A stretch of 24,186 bases of DNA from a bacterium (GTDB lineage Bacteria; Cyanobacteriota; Vampirovibrionia; Obscuribacterales; Obscuribacteraceae), in contig JAUIJG010000015.1 in NCBI GenBank assembly GCA_030431355.1, positions 1 to 24,186 of the forward strand, given 5' to 3'. The notes under the pieces were generated by a model. That model ran no database searches, had not been told where the DNA came from, and was given only the letters and a program-made list of their open reading frames with translations. Positions 11,801 to 17,169 of this stretch are shown piece after piece; the first letter of the stretch is position 1; each line of letters begins with the position of its first letter. The position numbers were made by a program, and so were the translations under genes.

Positions 11801-12233
11801 GGTCGGGATCTTCTGCAACACCTCTTTCTCTGGCCTCGGCATCATCCGGCTGAGCCTGGCCCCGGTCATCGGGATAGAGCTGATTCTTACCTTCAGTGGA
11901 CTCATCCACCACGCCGGGAGGGGGACCTACCCGAAAGTTATCTGCTCCGGTCTGGGCATCATCGGCTGTCCCGTCTCTCTTCTCATCTTTTGGCTCGTCT
12001 ACGGTCTCCGCCGGCTCTTCCTGCTTGGGAGCAGGTTTTTCGTCAGCCTGGGCATCTTCCAGCAGCGCCTTGCTGGCATTGCCGGTATCGACGTCACCGG
12101 TGAGAGCATCATCACGCTTGACTTCAGCGTCATCGCCACCCTCTCCTGCTGCTTTTTTCATGCTATCTGCAAAAGACTGAGCCGGAGGAGTCTCCTTTTC
12201 GCCTTTGCCATCACTTCCAGTTTCCAGAGCCAT
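2877..12233 (-). CDS. Giant 3118-residue repeat protein of unknown function
   Basis: No known family recognised. Order of parts: acidic, Pro/Gly/Glu-rich N-terminus (1-160, no signal peptide); two copies of a domain of about 210 residues (about 163-377 and 401-612) sharing FREDRR/YREDRR, ERAPGL, GDVxP and DPNFFxRAREIEKxNG; a nonapeptide linker PPKADGEEV (623-734); a long helical middle with two TPR-like blocks (about 1072-1205 and 1211-1335); three hydrophobic Ala/Gly-rich segments (about 2027-2048, 2064-2083, 2101-2115); five imperfect helical repeats of roughly 75-115 residues from 2216 to about 2645; and an acidic Pro-rich tail (about 3035-3118). The ATG at 12233 is the first possible start after an in-frame TGA; AGAGG lies 12 bases upstream. 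It lies 202 bases after mutS2, with its own candidate promoter. The intact frame over 9.3 kb argues for selection. A scaffold, envelope-spanning or adhesive role is only speculation. Confidence 0.9.
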   Translation of the reverse strand: MALETGSDGKGEKETPPAQSFADSMKKAAGEGGDDAEVKRDDALTGDVDTGNASKALLEDAQADEKPAPKQEEPAETVDEPKDEKRDGTADDAQTGADNFRVGPPPGVVDESTEGKNQLYPDDRGQAQPDDAEARERGVAEDPDLKGRVEKGDEEAGDGKSDVTERTVEQIVEDAMGVKGKLEALKAHLEKFGEDYKKAREGDPDEAEFNKRMGVVLKDFEDGAFEIKPGEVPQFREDRRVIQEAIEAEEKKEEKDQDADRLKMLKAVERNLALAERAPGLMFQNVSLELYASGDVNPVEEGGKSRAYQMLEKATLLDPDLRYGQDPNFFTRAREIEKANGAPIQQDGLEISLKLQAIELHGRGQEVEMVPAGKELLGGREPIKEGDRPARPEEAGDGSDKRTLADVRESAFGNQEKVRRLGFHMDNFGKSLQEVKVGDPSPEEISKRMETALKEFQKAAEIVKPEDVVNYREDRRIIKEAIRLEQEKDEKEQDLEKLKILKQVERNLYVLERAPGLTYGNAALSLYSVGDVQPIEGEPYNGRSRASAMLEMAYINDPVLRYGKDPNFFNRAREIEKMNGVPLQQQSGDISRRLQEIEMRGFGDRIKLVPVAPEAELNLDIKPPKADGDEVPPKADGQEVPPKADGEEVPPKADGEEVPPKADGEEVPPKADGEEVPPKADGEEVPPKADGEEVPPKADGEEVPPKADEEEVPPRADGDDTPPKADGEDAPPKAQFSDAALARIAQSDPKVEIPEIEESPKRKSKLLRDTYGELSPSERAYVANQRYELLKSESGLTPRQALTGEVIAEFEQAIKDADAGVTPRSKELTEKIQAVNEQIVVFGDTQLKDIVWDRNGADDAAKKALPENLKGFGELTWNDARKQLNTNFEQFFNNEDLGLSADEKAKAGQFVKDLNGAITADEYNGVLRNLQGDETMKVLLENPSFRGMLQVHGQLTKPLLGLAGDKAALVQEYRQEFNQRALVRLTYANILKEVADDPSGEADRDSLVQRSRKQFIDAFANNVDEGFSATIARMAGDHEDDVKSNVQVKPTELLEAALNKNKEFDSGSADMAISIPLIAKSLPDLFKMEAGNLASDKDNVTPEERRQAFENLKPLMDRMITDADSATKPESNAKFEARFQYGAILYGGVGDAAAKEESAKMFTEAFSHATDANDGKVALEYALKAGANPNDLLKLALDGNTDLKEGESPKGMSLDLLARNVVVLYGKQVSEIAADKDNPTEAEKARALEIMRPQLERMVTLSDTVDPPQGDARFASRMQVGAILQENKDPKAKDYLSEAYALATRGDMAEAASELAIMAGAKPSDLIRGLYDQYDKYEAARAESPEKTNPISAEALQVETRRMINKQVESYKGLIDDKPASPAEINAKVLQDFAPQIEKLDGILDKEVEAASQRHAGWEKSLEDKFPQDEAAKAAAKELHAKLFGGDNRRENFEQIVFLMTGGDPARVNQDLLNNFVEWKKHISPNGDDGPVKDMLTIEADRDKENFLLEQAIGNRFDFDRFKAGKLALAGDNEKAKEVFEAAVEEVPEDLQKKLIDGNPDVASLKEILTGEVARPDFAAMSTAELQEHINSLSRSAVIRVKLKGVEESIEAESYDVLFEKTMPGTNRKINRGDIVPGSEESAWGSFDKTKAQENLAEYKLAYEELLRRADNPETTDGRPITREDARADIEKMNKSLADGKNYFKEGDPPLTNEERLFLDYSINKGLKLMTDPVTLRMEYAMHMETLGQRASAGIAYMEAQGMLEHIPTDLIEKQIEHLALEKRRFAGMIPPPELQIGDQKVPADTLLGLLKLQVEGKENYRDIVLDRDKGLNGDSIFIDPTRIGVRDLSVLYGLDDIKSAMAKRAAFFYLAPKFVQKEELGKPQWVWQSADYPQDGSKPQVMEKAALIDYVAKREGISPEEAANKISPYGDWTFGNTDAFKPDKSMDFLAQAISDHENISIEEARTRVQAHTADAVKMLVGAQKLETESIRQTIKDYEFATLYTHALENIEPSLREGIEREAGSNFWANAATTTAFMASMAGMTWLISRGRVKPNVGRPMVGSTLAKAGGALAVSTVVAAGTRHGVRYLQTGEHESASDTFWNTMGSVGVGLLANKMITAKAPGESMRLIPSSVERRLVVGAIKGSPEAIQPYMRSTFRFLASVGKPMSVNQSAEWLEKRIGQNGETGTVGHLMSLMDEAGHTLRTSQFAHALEVTDKTGRAILKDANLADYGKRAFLNEAAAGGNTIKSISDLRGYFTSKGMKAELSALDDAIKVAKLSADDLAKPITSTFGKRVLQETNLYGANLRDVAKEIHSRLVKGQTTDMTRLVDEMKPLLEAERSVVNAQKAADLFDDALNATKTGNAPVSLETLQGYLNTLGAEGRAVASQMTRMADDMGIQMTHGIKTAEGIAMIKELGLHGSDMARLISQHQGQALDDLARSFASSAGKSVDDMSILDLQRHLAGNGKMSVVTQLETAAKSLKIDTAVKLSSQEARQIIQASGLSRTPGILTSVDDAVVEFGKTLGPEATAADLKAALMAQGHKTATDLAKSIPKSFDDVAIDSIKLTSPEGKALISRLNLNYHPGILAADSQVRYAAAELTDDFAKAFADDAAEYTLNDFKAYYARNFGSKFDDAFPNLKDVPGKTLLSEVAKTHGRAFDGQGLMQVLSRMDDEAIKAISGSEERLVRRTTSVLSSGGKTAWGSAYQAVRHPIQTAATVTEAVVDAGRTVVNKEARTQALEALTSKVPTRSAVWQGTKSTTWNTLVGTKDAAVSGGRFFTDRLTIRGQNPEMTALQMYRQGDANAIYTYLAAKGFYQATAGAHQLREQTNPETGEAYSAMESLFAALDPGIIGESFDKQGWSALGDANFYQETGWNTLGSAFEVAFMVQLMKTGNLGKPSFGPHGLPKPTGYNPLTYLNRTRQASGLALDGSITRTWGRMKELSLESSVKGQIARSIGTGGAMLGGNQVFDGGVAAIRNLWNRHEFKTDMRVGPWSSEKLNYMNTEISNDDFKAPSNWEELFKSTYESVTGSGDGEPAKTKPEPADQPDASGTVIKSDSAPDISTEQQQGPAPDDEAKLKEGDAEEEEAKRRAVPPTDKKEDDAQPGSFRVEEPGR
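4299..5588 (-). repeat. Imperfect helical repeats of about 80 residues within the giant protein
   Basis: Units begin at about residues 2216, 2289, 2406, 2489 and 2566. Each opens with a polar [VI][TK]xxxx segment, then a hydrophobic helix such as EGIAMIKELGL, EARQIIQASGL or EGKALISRLNL, then an Asp/Ala-rich helix (DDAVVEFGK, DDFAKAFAD) and a further helix near D-L-[QK]. Spacing is 73, 117, 83 and 77 residues, so the second unit carries an insertion. The units were found by eye. They do not fit the 34-residue TPR pattern. Confidence 0.5.
8229..9020 (-). repeat. Two divergent TPR-like blocks in the giant protein
   Basis: Residues about 1072-1205 and 1211-1335 align over their length. Both contain DKDNxTxxE (at residues 1096 and 1235), then a helix ending in LKP or MRP, an RFxxGAIL-like motif, a helix with EAxxxAT, and a closing motif AGAxPxDL. 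The offset is 139 residues. The pattern resembles Sel1/TPR-type helical hairpins but is not canonical. A related motif appears in the neighbouring gene at 1-1109. Confidence 0.5.
10032..10367 (-). repeat. 27-bp tandem repeat encoding a PPKADGEEV linker
   Basis: Twelve full 27-bp units plus a partial PPKA unit (336 bp) lie in frame in the giant gene at residues 623-734. Seven consecutive inner units encode the identical nonapeptide PPKADGEEV; edge units vary (GDEV, GQEV, EEEV, GDDT, GEDA). The DNA of the inner units differs mainly at synonymous third positions (Lys and Gly codons), which suggests expansion followed by drift under protein-level selection. The product is an extended, charged proline-rich linker. 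Because the unit length is divisible by three, all six frames stay open here, which creates spurious antisense frames. Confidence 0.95.
10398..11747 (-). repeat. Tandem duplication of a domain of about 210 residues in the giant protein
   Basis: Residues about 163-377 and 401-612 align end to end. Strongly conserved points are GDP near the start, [FY]REDRR[VI]I followed by EAI, an acidic EK-rich helix, K[AQ]VERNL, ERAPGL, LYxxGDVxP, an LxYGxDPNFFxRAREIEKxNG core, and a closing IxxRLQxIE or ISLKLQAIE segment. The two copies are separated by about 25 acidic residues. The second is followed directly by the nonapeptide linker. Confidence 0.8.
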
Positions 12234-12370
12234 GTCGGGTCAGAACCTCTTTGAAATTGCCTTTCTAACGTCCATTTGACTAGCTTAAAGATCATTCCCT
12301 TATATGTAAGTGGGAAAACCACGTAGGAAGCCCCGGATCGAGTCAGAATTAATCTTTTGCCGGTCTCCAT

Positions 12371-12392
12371 TCCACCCGAAGGCGGACTTTTT
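12371..12392 (+). terminator. UUCG/CGAA-loop hairpin with a T run on the plus strand
   Basis: TCCACC, the loop CGAA and GGCGGA form a six-pair stem (one G-T pair) followed by CTTTTT on the plus strand, the form of an intrinsic terminator. On the minus strand the same bases give a stem with a stable UUCG tetraloop and no following U run. There it would lie in the leader of the giant gene and could stabilise the mRNA rather than stop transcription. No plus-strand gene ends here, so a plus-strand terminator would act on antisense transcription. Confidence 0.4.
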
Positions 12393-12406
12393 GGACACCA
12401 TAAATT

Positions 12407-12435
12407 TATATACGGCTAACTCAATTCCTGGACAA
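12407..12435 (-). promoter_or_regulatory. Candidate promoter for the giant gene
   Basis: On the minus strand TTGTCC (12430-12435), just after the mutS2 stop codon, is followed by a 17-base spacer and TATATA (12407-12412; TATAAA two bases later). The predicted start lies near 12400, giving a leader of about 165 bases that contains the hairpin at 12371-12386. Matches are four of six at each box, so this is a suggestion only. Confidence 0.35.
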
Positions 12436-14901
12436 TCAGTCGAGATTGACCACGGTTGTACCGTCGCCACCTTCGTGCATTTCGCCGGGACGGAAGTCCC
12501 TGGAATACCTGGAGGATTTCAGATAGTCTCTGACCGCGCTTTTTATCGCCCCAGTCCCGTGGCCATGAATGATCATGATTGGAGAGACGGAACTTACCAG
12601 ACACTGATCAAGAAATTGATCGACCAGGGTGAGGGCCTCGTCCACTCTCTTGCCTCTTAGATCCAGGGTATTTACTGAAGTTCTGATGAACTCGGACAAG
12701 CCGGCAGGCTCCTGGGAGGCCTCGCGTCTTCCCGCGCGATTTTTGCGCTCAGTAAATTTAGACCTGCCGATACCGACCTTTTTCTTCTTTTTAGAACCTT
12801 GAGGTTCCATGACCTTAAGGTCGGAGCCGGAGACCTTCACTTTGAGAGACCCGACAATCACGGTTGCTTCAAAGTCGGTATCTTCCGAATTCTGAGAATT
12901 GATTGAATCGATGAGTCCTTTTTGATTGAGCGAACGAACCAGAACCCGGGTCCCCTGGGACAATTGTCCGGCAGAGAGCTTACCTCCATCTTTTCCGAGC
13001 CCAGAAGGAGGTGTTTCATCGGTCCAATTCAAGTCGGACTTTATCTCCTCCAGCTTCTTCTTGATCTCCTGGGTTTTCTTAAGACTCGGGCTGCGCTGGA
13101 GTTCCCTGGTCAACTCCTTAATCTTTCCTTCTGTCTGGCGAAACTTTTCATCGAGACTATGGCGAAATTCGGTTTCGATCGACTCAGCTTTTCGGTCGAG
13201 TTTCTCTTCTCTTTTCGAAAGTCTGTCGGTCTCCGAATTCAACCTGGCCCGGTCCTCATCCAGTTCGCTCTCCCTGGATGCCACCATAAGCAGTCGAGAT
13301 TCCAGTTCGCCCATTATTTTGAGCCGATCTTCATCCTCCTGTTCAATGATCTCCCGAGCTCGCGCCACCACCTCAGGCATCAGTCCCAGACGTTCGGCTA
13401 TAACAATTCCTTTTGAGCTACCAGGCATGCCGAGGCGAAGTTTGTATGTAGGCGCGAAGGTGGCTTCATTAAACTCCAGACTTCCATTGACGAAGCCTTC
13501 TTTAGAATAGCCGAGCATCTTCAAATCGGTGTAATGAGTTGTTGTGACGGTTATTGCACCGGAATCATTCAGTTTTTCCAGAACAGACTGAGCGATCGCT
13601 GCCCCTTCTTTTGGATCCGTCCCCACTCCGATTTCATCGAGGAGGATAAGTGTACCGGCCGAAGAAGCTTCGACAATGGAGACCACATTCTGCAAATGGG
13701 AAGAGAAGGTAGAAAGACTCTGCTCCAACGACTGTTCATCACCGATATCAGCCCAGATTGAATTAAAGACAGGGAATTTTGTACCTTGTCTGGCAGGCAA
13801 AAGCAATCCTGCTTTCACCATAAGAGCAGCCAGTCCCACTTGCTTGAGAAGAACCGTCTTGCCTCCGGTGTTCGGTCCGGTTATAACCAGCGTTCTCTCC
13901 GCTCCTCCCAGAGTGAGAGTATTCGCCACCACCTCTCCTCCTCCTTGCAACACCAGAAGAGGATGCCTGGAGTGAATAAGTTCTATATTGTTGCCCGAAG
14001 AGAGCTCGGGTTTAATGCCATCATATTTGATGGCTAGCTTAGCTTTCGCCTGGACAACATCAAGATGTGTAAGAGTCTCGAAATTCGTCATCAAACGCGA
14101 GATTTCAGATCTGACAAGCTGGCTCAGCTCATCTAGTATTCGCTCAATTTCGCGTACTTCATCGGCTTCATGTATTCGTATGCGATTCGTCGGTTCAACC
14201 ACTGACATTGGTTCGATATAAACAGTAAGCCCAGATTGAGATGAATCATGGACGATACCATTAACATCGTTGCGCTTTGAGGCTGAAACCGGCAAAACAT
14301 ATCGACCGCTTCTCTGGGTTATGATGGTCTCCTGAAGGGCTTTAGAGACCTGGGAAGAATGCATTAACTTGCTCAGTTCCCGCTTTATATCACCATGCAA
14401 CTTTCGAATACTGTTGCGGATATTTCTAAGAGTTGAGCTGGCATCGTCTTTGATATCACCTTTTTCGTCCAGGCACTGTTCAAGACTCTTTCTAATTGAA
14501 TCTAAATTCGTAAGATTGTCGCAATAAGAGCTTATCCAGGGAAAGTCCTCTCTCTCCAAAAGGCGCAGAGAGGCACCAACTCTTTTTGTAATCGTGAGAA
14601 GATCTCTTATTGATAGCAGCTCTTCAGGCTGACATCTTGAACCGGCACCAAGACGTTCCAGAATATCGATGATATCAGGAACGGCATCATTTAAGGGATC
14701 CGCACCATTTTCTATCAGGCTGAAACACTCGTCGGTTTCGGCAAGAGCCTCTTCGATTTTATGACGCTCGTCCATAAGCCCAAGATCAAGACACGCCTGT
14801 CGAGCCGCTGAAGACAGAGCCTCTTTTGCCACGAAAGACTTTAGACGCTCCCATTCAAGAGAGCGTAAAGATCGCATATCCAATCTCTGCAAAGTGTCCA
14901 A
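12436..14901 (-). CDS. mutS2: Endonuclease MutS2
   Basis: MutS2 is a MutS-family ATPase without the mismatch-recognition domain. It is known to act in suppressing homologous recombination and, in some bacteria, in splitting collided ribosomes; it binds branched DNA or ribosomes as a dimer. Visible here: N-terminal core and lever helices; Walker A GPNTGGKT (342-349); Walker B LLDE with D422 and E423; the following GVGTDPKEGAA and THYTDLK motifs; a charged coiled coil (about 520-640); and a C-terminal Smr nuclease domain (about 745-821) with LDLRG and HGHGTG (779-784). Length 821 is slightly above the usual 780-800. The start is TTG with AAGGTG just upstream; an ATG eight codons later is the alternative. 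A 95-codon gene ends 49 bases upstream and may be co-transcribed. Confidence 0.96.
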   Translation of the reverse strand: MDTLQRLDMRSLRSLEWERLKSFVAKEALSSAARQACLDLGLMDERHKIEEALAETDECFSLIENGADPLNDAVPDIIDILERLGAGSRCQPEELLSIRDLLTITKRVGASLRLLEREDFPWISSYCDNLTNLDSIRKSLEQCLDEKGDIKDDASSTLRNIRNSIRKLHGDIKRELSKLMHSSQVSKALQETIITQRSGRYVLPVSASKRNDVNGIVHDSSQSGLTVYIEPMSVVEPTNRIRIHEADEVREIERILDELSQLVRSEISRLMTNFETLTHLDVVQAKAKLAIKYDGIKPELSSGNNIELIHSRHPLLVLQGGGEVVANTLTLGGAERTLVITGPNTGGKTVLLKQVGLAALMVKAGLLLPARQGTKFPVFNSIWADIGDEQSLEQSLSTFSSHLQNVVSIVEASSAGTLILLDEIGVGTDPKEGAAIAQSVLEKLNDSGAITVTTTHYTDLKMLGYSKEGFVNGSLEFNEATFAPTYKLRLGMPGSSKGIVIAERLGLMPEVVARAREIIEQEDEDRLKIMGELESRLLMVASRESELDEDRARLNSETDRLSKREEKLDRKAESIETEFRHSLDEKFRQTEGKIKELTRELQRSPSLKKTQEIKKKLEEIKSDLNWTDETPPSGLGKDGGKLSAGQLSQGTRVLVRSLNQKGLIDSINSQNSEDTDFEATVIVGSLKVKVSGSDLKVMEPQGSKKKKKVGIGRSKFTERKNRAGRREASQEPAGLSEFIRTSVNTLDLRGKRVDEALTLVDQFLDQCLVSSVSPIMIIHGHGTGAIKSAVRDYLKSSRYSRDFRPGEMHEGGDGTTVVNLD

Positions 14902-14905
14902 AGTT

Positions 14906-14911
14906 CACCTT
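14906..14911 (-). promoter_or_regulatory. Ribosome binding site supporting the TTG start of mutS2
   Basis: AAGGTG lies four bases before the TTG at 14901 (six from the AAGG core). The first in-frame ATG, eight codons downstream at 14877, has only a weak purine run before it. This favours the TTG start, although the shorter form would also fit the family's usual N-terminus. Confidence 0.6.
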
Positions 14912-14950
14912 GTTGGTAGATTCAAAAATAATCCGGAATTCAATATGCCG

Positions 14951-15238
14951 CTAGTTAAGATCCGGCGGACTTGGGGCATCAGGCAAGCGACTGGAGCTCT
15001 CAGCCGAGAGGCTCTCCATCCCGAGATTACCCATCAACTTCTTCAACCTAATCTTCTGGAGTTCATAAGAGCGGTTGTTTCGCTTGTGAACGATACCGAT
15101 GCGTTCCAGTTGTTTGATAGCATCAAGGTGATCATCCGGTACGGAACTCACATCCACTGAACCTTGTTCCTTTAACCACGCGATAGTAGGAGACAATGTA
15201 CCTAGAAGCTTGCGCATCGGTTGTTCATAAACGGGCAT
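14951..15238 (-). CDS. Small hypothetical protein, possibly winged-helix-like
   Basis: The gene encodes 95 residues, with an ATG at 15238 preceded by AGGAG at a spacing of seven bases, an excellent ribosome binding site. The sequence has a helix-helix-strand look: LDAIKQLERIGIVHKRNNRSYEL (about residues 38-60) resembles the recognition helix and wing of a small winged-helix domain, followed by a basic helix KIRLKKLMG. The C-terminus is Ser/Pro/Asp-rich and probably disordered. It ends 49 bases before mutS2 on the same strand, so the two are probably one operon. No family recognised. It could be a DNA- or RNA-binding partner of MutS2, but only the position supports this. Confidence 0.75.
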   Translation of the reverse strand: MPVYEQPMRKLLGTLSPTIAWLKEQGSVDVSSVPDDHLDAIKQLERIGIVHKRNNRSYELQKIRLKKLMGNLGMESLSAESSSRLPDAPSPPDLN

Positions 15239-15390
15239 ATCAAATCTCCTGAAACAAGACCATGTATTCTAACACCTTGATCCAGCTCTATGGTGCAAAG
15301 AGGCAGGGTCTTTACAGATTTTGTCACCTGGCGACGCTACTTGCCGAAGGAGAGGGAGTCGATGGTGTCAACACTGTTAACTGTTGTATA

Positions 15391-15437
15391 GTTTGAACTT
15401 CCAATTCCTAATACATTCAGGTTCAAACAAGTTCAAA
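15391..15437 (+). promoter_or_regulatory. Triple GTTCAAA motif upstream of the carbonic anhydrase gene
   Basis: GTTTGAAC (15391-15398) is inverted relative to GTTCAAAC (15421-15428) and to AAGTTCAAA (15429-15437). The last two GTTCAAA copies start exactly ten bases apart (15421 and 15431), one helical turn, and the final one runs into the ATG. TATAGT at 15387-15392 is a possible -10 box overlapping the first copy, with no good -35. The arrangement suggests an operator or an mRNA stem masking the start region; there is no clear Shine-Dalgarno sequence. Confidence 0.4.
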
Positions 15438-15967
15438 TGTCGAGCAAAAATATGATCTATGAATTCCAGAACCAGCGCCCCAGCCTGGAAGATTCATCTT
15501 GGGTAGCGCCAACCGCGGCAGTCATAGGCCGGGTGGAGATCGGTGCGGAGTCCAGTATATGGTTTAACACCGTGGTCAGGGGAGACATCAACCACATAAA
15601 GATCGGAAGCAAATCGAATATTCAAGATTCCTGCACCCTCCATGTCACGGATGAGCACGCTGTCGAAGTAGGAGACAGGGTAACAGTCGGTCACGGAGTA
15701 ATCTTGCACGGATGCGTCGTGGAAGATGACTGTTTGATCGGAATGGGAGCGGTAGTGCTGGATGGCGCCCGAATCGGCAAAGGATCTCTGGTGGCGGCTG
15801 GAGCGGTGGTAGCACCTAACACCCAGGTGCCCCCTGATTCCATGGTCATGGGTCTACCGGCTCGGGTGGTGCGAAAACTGCACGATAGAGACAGGAAAAA
15901 ATTCGAGAAAAATTGGCAAAACTACCTTGAACTAACAAGAAAGTACGCCGCTGAAGAGCACTTCTAA
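15437..15967 (+). CDS. Gamma-carbonic-anhydrase-like left-handed beta-helix protein (YrdA/PaaY/CaiE type)
   Basis: The gene encodes 176 residues, the normal length for this family of trimeric zinc proteins. Hexapeptide repeats ([IV]Gxxxx) run from about residue 28 to 145. The family signature is present: VVRGDxxxIxIGxxxNIQD, then three histidines in zinc-ligand positions H69 (TLHVT), H86 and H91 (GHGVILHGC), five residues apart as in characterised gamma-class enzymes. A C-terminal helix (about 148-176) packs on the helix in relatives. Some members hydrate CO2; many have no proven activity, so I do not assign a substrate. The ATG at 15437 lacks a clear ribosome binding site. The gene is divergent from the 95-codon gene and mutS2, and converges on the hydrolase gene with 14 bases between stop codons. 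Confidence 0.92.
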   Translation: MSSKNMIYEFQNQRPSLEDSSWVAPTAAVIGRVEIGAESSIWFNTVVRGDINHIKIGSKSNIQDSCTLHVTDEHAVEVGDRVTVGHGVILHGCVVEDDCLIGMGAVVLDGARIGKGSLVAAGAVVAPNTQVPPDSMVMGLPARVVRKLHDRDRKKFEKNWQNYLELTRKYAAEEHF

Positions 15968-15988
15968 GACAATTAGAAGACTTAGTGC
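15958..15988. terminator. Hairpin between convergent genes, possible weak two-way terminator
   Basis: CTTCTAA (15961-15967), the loop GACAA and TTAGAAG (15973-15979) form a perfect seven-pair stem, and GCAC (15958-15961) with GTGC (15985-15988) can form an outer stem in place of the base-most pair. It covers the stop codon of the carbonic-anhydrase-like gene and touches that of the hydrolase. The stem is AT-rich and lacks a T run on either strand, so termination would be weak. Confidence 0.35.
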
Positions 15989-17169
15989 ATGACCTTATCG
16001 CTATTGTTATCAGGAAGAGACTGGGTTACGGATTTAGAGCGCCCTTCCCTCACCTTCTGATTCAACCAACCGGTAACAGTGCCCATGGTCTCATCGGTTA
16101 TGTATGGAGTCTCAAGCAAAAGATGACCTTTGCCGGGAAACCACTTGACGGTCTGGTCCTCAGACTTAAGTCGGTGCAAAAGAGAGACAACCCCGTTTGA
16201 TTTGACCATTCGGTCTCTGTCTCCCTGGATAATAAGCACAGGAACAGAGGGCGGAACCAACTCGGCATACTTAATGTTGCGACCGATCTCCCGGGAAGTC
16301 TTTAGAAGCTCGCCGGGTCTCAAAGACTTGCGCACTAAGGGGTCCTGGGCACAAGCCCTTGCTATGACAGGGTCTTCGGAAGCGAACTTGAGAATGTATG
16401 GTTTCAAGTCCACCGGTTTGTGAGGATGCCTGACAAAACGAGCAGCGTCGACCAGAATCCGTGGAACCAGATTGACTTTCTTTTTGATGGCAGGGCTGGA
16501 GAGCACTATTCCGTCCAATGACTCCGGCGTGACACCGGCGATATGAATAGCCATGCCTGCCCCCATACTTTCTCCAACAAGGAAGAGTGGGAGGTCAGGG
16601 TGGTTCGCTTTCACGGCCCTGGTGAGCTTGACCAGATCCTGGAAACTCTTTTTGTAGACTACTTTAGAATGCTCTTTGAGAAAGTCTTCGTTCTCTTCCA
16701 GATCACCTTCCACAGCAACATCGACAAGATCCGCTTGTCTGGAAAAAACCGGCACTTTCACCCCGAGGTCCGAGGTCTCTTCGTCGCACTTCTTAGATAG
16801 AATCTGCTCTACTTTGTCCGGGGCCCAACGTCCATAGCCTCTCATATCGGCGGCTACGACGATGTATCCCTTTTCGGCCAGGGTGTTGGCGAGGCTATCG
16901 AAAACACCACCATGCATGATCAAGCCGTGGAGGGCGATGACCACGCCCCGGGGCTCGACATCCGGATCTTGCCAGAGGTTCACGTGGGAATGGGGACATC
17001 CTTCCACCTGGGCATCCCTGTCCCTGACCACCTCAGCCTGTACCGGTGGGCAAAGTGTAGAAACGCTCAAGAAGGCACACAAAGCCATGGAAATGACCGA
17101 GCGCGCCAAAAGATTATCAAGGCTAGAGATGGATAAAGCTGTTGCTTTAAAGTCCGAAAATAGTCTCAT
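15982..17169 (-). CDS. Secreted alpha/beta hydrolase (monoacylglycerol-lipase / lysophospholipase-like)
   Basis: The gene encodes 395 residues. An N-terminal signal peptide with a hydrophobic core at about 25-40 and a likely cleavage site after VQA (residue 45) places the enzyme outside the cytoplasm; there is no lipobox at C40. Serine-hydrolase hallmarks: oxyanion-hole ALHG (79-82), RGYG (110-113), nucleophile elbow GESMG with S201, acid D319 in GDRDRMV, and H349 in GKGH. The fold and motif spacing fit the Hydrolase_4 group that cleaves monoglycerides or lysophospholipids, but the substrate cannot be read from sequence. Odd: about 45 extra acidic residues (about 117-170) lie between RGYG and the FQDLVKL helix, where relatives have a short loop. 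The ATG at 17169 has no visible ribosome binding site. Divergent from carB. Confidence 0.88.
   Translation of the reverse strand: MRLFSDFKATALSISSLDNLLARSVISMALCAFLSVSTLCPPVQAEVVRDRDAQVEGCPHSHVNLWQDPDVEPRGVVIALHGLIMHGGVFDSLANTLAEKGYIVVAADMRGYGRWAPDKVEQILSKKCDEETSDLGVKVPVFSRQADLVDVAVEGDLEENEDFLKEHSKVVYKKSFQDLVKLTRAVKANHPDLPLFLVGESMGAGMAIHIAGVTPESLDGIVLSSPAIKKKVNLVPRILVDAARFVRHPHKPVDLKPYILKFASEDPVIARACAQDPLVRKSLRPGELLKTSREIGRNIKYAELVPPSVPVLIIQGDRDRMVKSNGVVSLLHRLKSEDQTVKWFPGKGHLLLETPYITDETMGTVTGWLNQKVREGRSKSVTQSLPDNNSDKVMH

Noticed and set aside
11670..12254. 194-codon plus-strand frame ending near the start of the giant gene
   Set aside because: It is antisense to the acidic N-terminal region of the giant gene. 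The hydrophobic translation is the expected mirror of Glu/Asp/Lys codons, not a membrane protein.
12158..12370. 70-codon minus-strand frame overlapping the start of the giant gene
   Set aside because: It overlaps the leader and first codons in another frame, lacks a proper ribosome binding site, and its product has no recognisable pattern. A leader peptide cannot be excluded but is not supported.
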